Positions 8,390 through 12,730 of a DNA stretch of 12,730 bases are shown one piece after another. Position 1 is the stretch's first letter; each line of letters begins with the position of its first letter. Source of the stretch: Flavobacteriales bacterium (GTDB lineage Bacteria > Bacteroidota > Bacteroidia > Flavobacteriales_D > Crocinitomicaceae); the NCBI GenBank assembly GCA_009926905.1, contig RFNX01000373.1, positions 1 to 12,730 on the forward strand, written 5' to 3'. Under the pieces are notes generated by a model. The model saw nothing but the letters and a program-made list of their open reading frames with translations, searched no databases and had not been told where the DNA came from. The position numbers and the translations under genes are program-made.

Positions 8390-8655
8390 TTGTATTAACG
8401 GAAAAAGCCAGAATTGACATTGTCAATCATAAGAAATCTGGCAATAAATCCGTAGAAAGAAAAATAAAAACCTTTTTAGAAGAATTGAAAGTTCATCCAT
8501 ATACCGGTACAGGGCAACCAGAAGCTCTAAAATACAATCTTCAAGGATTTTGGTCAAGGAGAATAAATCATAAAGATAGATTGATTTATAGTGTTAATGA
8601 CAAAGTTGTTACAGTTGAAGTTGTTTCAGCAATGGGACACTATTCAGATAAATAA
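8374..8655 (+). CDS. Txe/YoeB-family mRNA interferase toxin
   Basis: A 93-aa RelE-superfamily endoribonuclease, expected to cut mRNA in the ribosomal A site. It aligns by eye with E. coli YoeB (84 aa) over almost its whole length. The block GTGQPEALKYNLQGFWSRRI (45-64) matches GKGKPEPLKHNLSGFWSRRI. Residues equivalent to the known active site are all present: Glu50 (YoeB Glu46), Arg63 (Arg59), Arg69 (Arg65), and His89-Tyr90 (His83-Tyr84). Unlike YoeB, which ends at that Tyr, this chain runs three residues further (SDK). The start ATG lies inside the last codons of the antitoxin gene in another frame, so toxin translation is probably coupled to antitoxin translation. Nothing suggests inactivation. 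Confidence 0.93.
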   Translation: MGKFIVVLTEKARIDIVNHKKSGNKSVERKIKTFLEELKVHPYTGTGQPEALKYNLQGFWSRRINHKDRLIYSVNDKVVTVEVVSAMGHYSDK

Positions 8656-8759
8656 CCTTACAATTGCCTTTTTTTAGGGAATTCCCTCTTAACTCATTAC
8701 TAGTTGTAAATATTTCACAAAAAATTAATTAAAAATTATTATAATAAGATTGAAATACA

Positions 8760-8767
8760 TAACTTTG
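8760..8767 (+). promoter_or_regulatory. Distal promoter -7 box upstream of the structured leader
   Basis: TAACTTTG fits TAnnTTTG exactly and is the same octamer found before the toxin-antitoxin and zapA operons. The DNA just upstream is almost pure A/T with no clear TTG at -33. It lies about 200 bp before the regulator's ATG, so it would produce either a long leader or an independent small RNA. Confidence 0.45.
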
Positions 8768-8793
8768 TTGAAGTAGTAGTAGGTTAGGTTGAT

Positions 8794-8831
8794 TACTGAG
8801 AGCTTTGGACTTTTGTTCAGAGCTCTTGGTG
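8794..8831 (+). other. 17-bp RNA hairpin with UUUU loop
   Basis: Arms 8794-8810 and 8815-8831 pair over 17 consecutive positions, counting several G-U wobbles, around a TTTT loop. The core is GAGAGCTTTGGAC / GTTCAGAGCTCTT. The G-U pairs would be mismatches in DNA, so the structure favours an RNA on the plus strand. Four T residues follow (8832-8835), making a weak terminator possible. Confidence 0.6.
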
Positions 8832-8902
8832 TTTTAAACAAGCATCTAGAAATATGAAATAAGTCATAAAGATAATCGTTACAAGCAGTTTAAAATTTTT
8901 AA

Positions 8903-8929
8903 GTTGCGATTAACTTCGTTGCTGCTAAC
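8903..8929 (+). repeat. Tandem 12-mers GTTGCnnnTAAC, 15-bp period
   Basis: GTTGCGATTAAC (8903-8914) and GTTGCTGCTAAC (8918-8929) match at 9 of 12 positions. Each can also form a short hairpin with a 6-nt loop. The second copy overlaps the -33 TTG of the proximal promoter, the position expected for an operator of a transcription factor, possibly the RprY-like regulator itself. Confidence 0.45.
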
Positions 8930-8947
8930 GCGGTCCATATAACTTTA
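8919..8947 (+). promoter_or_regulatory. Proximal promoter of the RprY-like gene
   Basis: TTG (8919-8921) stands 18 bp before TAACTTTA (8940-8947), a one-base deviation from TAnnTTTG, and the ATG follows 18 nt later. Spacing fits a Bacteroidota housekeeping promoter, while the missing final G suggests moderate strength or a need for activation. Confidence 0.5.
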
Positions 8948-8965
8948 AAAATCAATTAAAAAGAT

Positions 8966-9655
8966 ATGAAAATCAAGGTATTATTGGCTGAAGACGATTT
9001 GAATTTAGGACTGGTAATTTCCGATCAATTGAAGTCCGATGGTTATTCTGTTGCACTTTCTTGCGATGGTGTAGAGGCTTTACAACGTTTCAATGAAGAG
9101 ATTTTCCACCTATGTGTTTTCGATGTGATGATGCCGAAAAAAGATGGATTTACCTTGGCAAAAGACATTCGTAAACTCAACTCTGAAATTCCTATTTTAT
9201 TTCTAACTGCAAAATCAATGACTGAAGATAAGGTTGTTGGTTTCAATTCTGGTGGCGATGATTACCTCACAAAACCGTTTAGTATTGAAGAATTGCAATT
9301 AAGAATAAAAGCACTTTTGAAACGTGTTAACATTAAAACTGAAGCATTAGAAGAAAAGTTAATTCAATTGGGTATATATTTGTTTGATGTGGAAAATTAT
9401 ACCTTAAAACACAATGGAGAACTTAAAACACTTACTAAAAAAGAAGCGCACATTTTAAAAGTACTCTATAAATTCAAAAATCAAGTAGTACCAAGAGAGG
9501 TCTTTTTAAATGCCGTTTGGGGACAAGATGATTATTTTATTGGTAGAAGTTTCGATGTGTTTATCACGAAGTTACGCAAGTATTTAAAGGAAGAACCAAC
9601 AATTAAAATTTCTAATATTCATGGAGTTGGATTCAAATTTGAAATAAAAGAGTGA
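8966..9655 (+). CDS. RprY-like OmpR-family response regulator
   Basis: A 229-aa response regulator. The receiver domain (1-120) has Asp10/Asp11, phospho-acceptor Asp53 in VFDVMMPKKDGFTLAKDIR, Thr81 and Lys103, all intact. The winged-helix output domain (about 133-227) has the signature LTKKEAHIL, the recognition helix region RSFDVFITKLRKYLKEEP and the closing IHGVGFKFE. The stretch around Asp53 and the RSxDVxITKLRKxLK segment closely recall Bacteroides RprY, which normally acts with the sensor kinase RprX; no kinase gene lies in this window. The stop codon shares GTGA with the start of tsaB, so the two are co-transcribed and probably translationally coupled. Upstream are two promoter candidates and a tandem repeat that could serve autoregulation. 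Assignment to the RprY group is by eye and not certain. Confidence 0.92.
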   Translation: MKIKVLLAEDDLNLGLVISDQLKSDGYSVALSCDGVEALQRFNEEIFHLCVFDVMMPKKDGFTLAKDIRKLNSEIPILFLTAKSMTEDKVVGFNSGGDDYLTKPFSIEELQLRIKALLKRVNIKTEALEEKLIQLGIYLFDVENYTLKHNGELKTLTKKEAHILKVLYKFKNQVVPREVFLNAVWGQDDYFIGRSFDVFITKLRKYLKEEPTIKISNIHGVGFKFEIKE

Positions 9656-10320
9656 GTTCAGTAATCTTACATATTGAGTCAGCGACTAAAGTTTGCTCTG
9701 TTGCCATTTCCTCAAATGGAATATTGATTGATTGTAAAGAAGATGCTTCCGACCAATTCATGCACGGGGAATCGTTAACACTTTTCATTGAAGAATTGAT
9801 GCATATAAACAACTTGAAAATGAACGATTTAGCCGCTGTTTCAGTTTCCTCAGGCCCTGGTTCTTATACGGGTTTACGCATTGGTATTTCTACAGCTAAA
9901 GGTTTATGTTATGCCTTGAACATTCCGTTGATTTCGATTCAAACAATGGACGCGATGGCAAAATTAGGGAAAGAAAAATACCCAAATTCAACCTTAACTC
10001 CAATGATTGACGCGCGAAGAATGGAAGTTTATTGTCAGATTTTTAAAACGGATTTATCAACTTTAAAAGAATTGAGTGCTGATATTATAGATGAAAACTC
10101 TTATTCTAATTACGAACCTTTTGTTTGTTTTGGAGACGGAGCGCCAAAAATGCATCAACTTTGGCAAAATAGAAACATAATTTTTGACTTGGAATTACTT
10201 CCTTCAGCGAAAGGTCAGATACACCTGGCAAATGAGAAATTTATTAAACAAGAATTTGAAGATATAGCTTATTTCACGCCATTTTATTTGAAAGAATTTA
10301 TGGCTGGGGGAGCTCACTAA
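9652..10320 (+). CDS. tsaB: TsaB, tRNA t6A37 threonylcarbamoyltransferase complex subunit
   Basis: A 222-aa ASKHA-fold protein. TsaB (YeaZ) is the partner that binds TsaD and TsaE in the complex that installs N6-threonylcarbamoyladenosine at A37 of ANN-decoding tRNAs in the cytoplasm. Evidence is the N-terminal ILHIESATKVCSVAI stretch (5-19), the HGESL segment (38-42), the hallmark SSGPGSYTGLRIGIS (66-80), and MIDARRMEVY (118-127), at the family's usual length. It starts with GTG at 9652, in a GTGA overlap with the stop of the response regulator; no ATG lies nearby upstream, and the N-terminus matches the family from this point. Its last 23 bp overlap the converging M23 gene, so no terminator is seen between them. 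Coupling an essential tRNA-modification gene to a response regulator is the unusual feature. Confidence 0.97.
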   Translation: MSSVILHIESATKVCSVAISSNGILIDCKEDASDQFMHGESLTLFIEELMHINNLKMNDLAAVSVSSGPGSYTGLRIGISTAKGLCYALNIPLISIQTMDAMAKLGKEKYPNSTLTPMIDARRMEVYCQIFKTDLSTLKELSADIIDENSYSNYEPFVCFGDGAPKMHQLWQNRNIIFDLELLPSAKGQIHLANEKFIKQEFEDIAYFTPFYLKEFMAGGAH

Positions 10321-12007
10321 AACATAAAGTTCCACACCAAACAGCTACATTTCCACAAGAATCTTCCACTTTTATTTCAACTTCTTGTTCAGCTCTCATC
10401 ATTGAATTTCGTTTAAAAACGAGTACTTTATTTTTCAAATCGTATTCCATTGGAAACCATTTCCCTTCCACAAAAATCTGGTAGTTCACAATATCCGTTT
10501 GGGAATCGCTTACTTTCCACGACATTCTTTCTTTTGTTATTAATGAATCTGTTTCTTTAAAATTTGAAGTCTTAATCATCGGTGGAATGGTATCAATTTT
10601 CACAGAAAATTCACCCAAAAACTTTGATTCTGCAACGAGCTTCCCTCCTATCCAATTTGTTTTCAGCGAGTGATTACTTCCTCCCGATTCTACTTGAATG
10701 TATTGCTTTTCAATTGTAATAGATTTCAGAATTGGAAACGTTACTTTAATAGAATTTTGAATCGGTTCGGAAGGATTGCCAATGCTTGCTTTTTCCAAAT
10801 TCACAATTTTCTTGCACGGTTCATAAAACGTATATTTTGGAATGTCAAATCGTACTTTTGTGTTTTGAAAAGTATAACTTGAATCCGGTAAAAAATAATC
10901 TTTCGAATTGTAAAAGGGTTTCGTTTTTGAAGGGATTTCAGTTGGAACAATGACTGAAAATTTCAATTGCGTTTGATTGCCGTTAACGTCTTTAAGAACG
11001 ATTGAAATCTTAGATGTATCTTTTGGAGTAAGCACAATAGAACCCACTTCGTCCAAATGATAAATGTGCAAAGGATTGTGTTTGGTTTTAAATAATTTAT
11101 GAAATTTCGTACTGCTTAATTTGTATTCTTCATAATCCTCGTACGTATTGACATAACGTGAATCATCGAATGCAATGCGATTAACCGACGAACGAAAAAT
11201 AGTGTCTTTGTCTTGAATCAGCATATTTTCGTATAAACCGAATGAAGAATTTTTCTTACCGATAGGATCGTTTCCACTGATTGCGAAAGCCAATTTGGAA
11301 TTAGAAGCCAAAAAGTCCACAGGAACAACAATGACATCTTTTGGAATTTGAAGGATGCCTTTTTTGTTGGTAACAACTTTTATAATTTTCGATTTCCCTG
11401 GAACAATATAACCATTTTCATCTACTGCATAAATTTTTAAAGCGTTTAAAACGGGTGGCAAAGTATCGTTAACTGAAAATCCATTTTTTAACGGATTCAA
11501 TGCTAATTCAGTAATTGTTTGTCTGATCTCAAAATGTAAATGTGGTCCTGTAGAATTTCCACTATTTCCAGAATAGGCAATGAGTTCGCCTTTTTTAACT
11601 GGAAGTTGATTTTTAGTCAAAATAAGGTCAATTTCATTTAAAAATCCTTTGCATTGAATTGGCAAGATAAAATCCGTTATTGTCTTAGAGAATGCTGAAC
11701 AATGTGCGTAAACACTCGTTTTTCCATTCGGATGGTTCACATAAAGTACACGTCCATAACCTGAAGGAGAAATTTTTATTCTTGAAACATAACCGCTATT
11801 AATGGCGTAAATCGAAATTCCTTCGCGGCCATTTGTTCGGAAATCGAGTCCCATGTGAAAATGATTTGGTCGGATATCACCAAATGTCGCACTTAGTTCC
11901 AAAGGAATACCTAATGGAGAATGCAAACCATTATTACACGAAACAACTTGTGACTGAAAGGAATAAATAACTGAAAGAAAAACGAATACTACTTCAAGCT
12001 TGCGCAT
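10298..12007 (-). CDS. M23-family (LytM-type) metallopeptidase, secreted
   Basis: A zinc endopeptidase expected to cut peptidoglycan peptide bridges in the cell envelope. I place the start at the ATG at 12007 (569 aa). The frame extends upstream to a TTG at 12025, but that would put the start inside a TAACTTTG promoter-like box, and the shorter form begins directly with a signal peptide (MRKLEVVFVFLSVIYSFQSQ). In this numbering the M23 domain spans about 35-175. It has zinc ligands His51 and Asp55 (HFHMGLDF), catalytic His102 (VYAH) and the HLHFE box with His156 and His158, so all canonical residues are present. The insert between His102 and the GNSGNSTGPHLHFE stretch is longer than in minimal M23 domains. 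Residues about 180-569 are a beta-rich extension with no motif I recognise, typical of long Bacteroidota M23 proteins. It converges on tsaB and diverges from the zapA operon. Confidence 0.93.
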   Translation of the reverse strand: MRKLEVVFVFLSVIYSFQSQVVSCNNGLHSPLGIPLELSATFGDIRPNHFHMGLDFRTNGREGISIYAINSGYVSRIKISPSGYGRVLYVNHPNGKTSVYAHCSAFSKTITDFILPIQCKGFLNEIDLILTKNQLPVKKGELIAYSGNSGNSTGPHLHFEIRQTITELALNPLKNGFSVNDTLPPVLNALKIYAVDENGYIVPGKSKIIKVVTNKKGILQIPKDVIVVPVDFLASNSKLAFAISGNDPIGKKNSSFGLYENMLIQDKDTIFRSSVNRIAFDDSRYVNTYEDYEEYKLSSTKFHKLFKTKHNPLHIYHLDEVGSIVLTPKDTSKISIVLKDVNGNQTQLKFSVIVPTEIPSKTKPFYNSKDYFLPDSSYTFQNTKVRFDIPKYTFYEPCKKIVNLEKASIGNPSEPIQNSIKVTFPILKSITIEKQYIQVESGGSNHSLKTNWIGGKLVAESKFLGEFSVKIDTIPPMIKTSNFKETDSLITKERMSWKVSDSQTDIVNYQIFVEGKWFPMEYDLKNKVLVFKRNSMMRAEQEVEIKVEDSCGNVAVWCGTLCFSELPQP

Positions 12008-12010
12008 ATA

Positions 12011-12018
12011 CAAAGTTA
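12011..12018 (-). promoter_or_regulatory. Possible -7 box of the M23 gene
   Basis: On the minus strand TAACTTTG ends only 3 nt before the ATG at 12007. If used, the transcript would start at or very near the start codon, giving a leaderless mRNA. A TTG lies only 14 nt upstream rather than about 19, so it may be a chance match. Confidence 0.35.
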
Positions 12019-12053
12019 TCTTCAAAAAGTTTCAAAATACATACTGAAATCAT

Positions 12054-12083
12054 TTGCTTGTAAACTTAACAATGTTAACTTTG
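12054..12083 (+). promoter_or_regulatory. Promoter of the coiled-coil/zapA operon
   Basis: TTG (12054-12056) is followed after exactly 19 bp by TAACTTTG (12076-12083), the best Bacteroidota promoter in the window. The ATG of the coiled-coil gene follows 17 nt later. This placement excludes the GTG at 12083 as the real start of that gene. Confidence 0.8.
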
Positions 12084-12100
12084 TGAAAAGTCAAAAAAAA

Positions 12101-12412
12101 ATGACCGAAAAAATTCAAAACAGTATTGAAGAAATCTTAGGTAAAGTTAGGGCGATTCACATTTCGCTCGAAGCTGAACGTAAAAAAAACACTGAATTGG
12201 AAGCGAAAGTGAAACAACTGCAAGTGGAATTAGCTGATAAATCAAATCAAGCATTTTCTTTAATTACTGAGGTTGAAACGTTGCATTCGGCATTGAAATT
12301 GGCTCAAAGTAAAGTTGTTGAAGTTCCAACTCCCGTTTTAGGTAAACGCGAAGAGGAGATTGACGAACTTGTTAGAGAAATTGAACACTGTATTGAACAG
12401 CTTAAGCAATAG
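12101..12412 (+). CDS. Small coiled-coil protein preceding zapA
   Basis: A 103-aa, almost entirely helical protein. A heptad-rich coiled coil runs from about residue 12 to 72 (for example NTELEAKVKQLQVELADKSN), then a proline-containing linker (VPTPV, about 75-79) and a short acidic C-terminal helix (82-103). There is no signal peptide or membrane segment, so it is cytoplasmic. I choose the ATG at 12101 because the in-frame GTG at 12083 lies on the last base of the promoter box. Only two bases separate its stop from zapA, so the two are translated together. A small coiled-coil gene before zapA is common in Bacteroidota. By analogy with ZapB, which links ZapA-bound Z-rings in E. coli, it could be a division-ring factor; that is inference from position and shape, not sequence similarity. 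Confidence 0.85.
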   Translation: MTEKIQNSIEEILGKVRAIHISLEAERKKNTELEAKVKQLQVELADKSNQAFSLITEVETLHSALKLAQSKVVEVPTPVLGKREEEIDELVREIEHCIEQLKQ

Positions 12413-12414
12413 AA

Positions 12415-12711
12415 ATGAGTAAAGTTTCATTGAAAATTACTATCGCCGGTAGAACGTATCCATTAAATGTTTTGGAAGCAGAACAAGGAAAGGTTTTAAA
12501 AGCGGCGGAAGACATCAACAAAGCGATTGAGTTGTTGAGTAAAAGTTATGCAGTAAAAGATACACAGGATTTATTGGCGATGTCTGCTTTGCAATTGGTT
12601 ACAAAATCCAATGCGGTAAACAAAACAGAAACAGTAACACTCCCTGCGGATTACACTTCCATCGAAGAATCATTGGATTTTTTATCCAAAGAAATAGACG
12701 GATTCAATTAA
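12415..12711 (+). CDS. zapA: Cell division protein ZapA
   Basis: A 98-aa protein of the ZapA family, which binds FtsZ and cross-links its filaments at midcell. The N-terminal part (1-35) has the family pattern: a beta hairpin with LKITIAGRTYPLNV, followed by a Glu and the AAEDINKAIELL helix (31-42). The remaining residues form the helical dimerisation part, with LLAMSALQLV at about 53-62 standing for the usual buried hydrophobic stretch. Length is typical. It is the second gene of an operon driven from 12054-12083. In Bacteroidota the next gene is often rny (ribonuclease Y), but the window ends 19 bp after the stop. Confidence 0.93.
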   Translation: MSKVSLKITIAGRTYPLNVLEAEQGKVLKAAEDINKAIELLSKSYAVKDTQDLLAMSALQLVTKSNAVNKTETVTLPADYTSIEESLDFLSKEIDGFN

Positions 12712-12730
12712 TCTTACAAATGTCCTTCAA

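Larger units (their letters stand above)
8656..8965 (+). other. Noncoding 310-bp structured spacer/leader before the RprY-like gene
   Basis: No convincing open reading frame lies here on either strand. The first 100 bp are very AT-rich. An exact -7 box occurs at 8760-8767. It is followed by a long hairpin (8794-8831), a second GU-containing hairpin (8885-8907), tandem 12-mers (8903-8929) and a second promoter (8919-8947). If transcription starts near 8770, the regulator's mRNA would carry a leader of about 190 nt; alternatively, a separate small RNA ends near the first hairpin. I recognise no known RNA family. Confidence 0.5.

Noticed and set aside
8676..8687. Perfect palindrome AGGGAATTCCCT after the toxin gene, preceded by a T run
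   Set aside because: As a hairpin it has only 4 bp around AATT and no T run follows on either strand, so it is not a credible terminator.
8854..8862. ATG AAA TAA mini-frame in the leader
   Set aside because: Two codons in AT-rich DNA arise by chance; nothing supports a functional upstream frame.
12083..12100. GTG start giving six extra residues on the coiled-coil protein
   Set aside because: The G of the GTG is the last base of the best promoter box in the window, so it would not be on the mRNA.
1..12730. CRISPR arrays, insertion sequences, tRNA and rRNA genes
   Set aside because: I saw no regularly spaced repeats, terminal inverted repeats, transposase motifs or cloverleaf/rRNA sequence anywhere in the window.

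Overview
The window is AT-rich and looks like a member of the Bacteroidota, most likely Flavobacteriales (Crocinitomicaceae/Fluviicola-like, an inference). The grounds are Bacteroidota-type promoters (TAnnTTTG boxes, one with TTG 19 bp upstream), no evident Shine-Dalgarno sequences, a C-terminal type IX secretion (T9SS) sorting domain, SprB-type repeats, an RprY-like regulator, and a small coiled-coil gene directly before zapA.

Layout. Bases 1-4019 (minus) hold the 5' part of a very large secreted protein whose 3' end lies beyond the left edge. It reads open for 1339 codons: signal peptide, zinc-metalloprotease-like domain, Ig/PKD-like modules, then a long asparagine-rich right-handed beta-helix. 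A divergent spacer (4020-4265) leads to a 444-aa T9SS cargo with SprB-like repeats (4266-5600), closed by a clear intrinsic terminator. Then come, on the minus strand, a secreted von Willebrand type D protein (5732-7336) and an OmpR/PhoB-type response regulator (7381-8049). Divergent from these is a small type II toxin-antitoxin pair (8174-8655; the toxin is Txe/YoeB-like). A 310-bp noncoding stretch with two promoter candidates and several hairpins precedes an RprY-like response regulator (8966-9655), which overlaps tsaB by 4 bp (9652-10320). tsaB converges on, and overlaps by 23 bp, an M23 endopeptidase gene (10298-12007, minus). The right end starts the cell-division operon: a 103-aa coiled-coil protein and zapA (12101-12711).

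How the parts fit. The left 7.3 kb is a surface/secretome block (protease-adhesin, SprB-like protein, VWD protein). The right part is housekeeping: tRNA t6A modification (tsaB), peptidoglycan cleavage (M23) and Z-ring assembly (zapA), with two response regulators that have no histidine kinase next to them. The toxin-antitoxin pair and the noncoding leader lie between these blocks.

I see no CRISPR array, insertion sequence, tRNA or rRNA. I do not see a clear-cut new system. The best candidates for something undescribed are the structured leader with tandem repeats in front of the RprY-like gene, the unusual antitoxin, the metalloprotease/beta-helix giant, and the coiled-coil partner of zapA.
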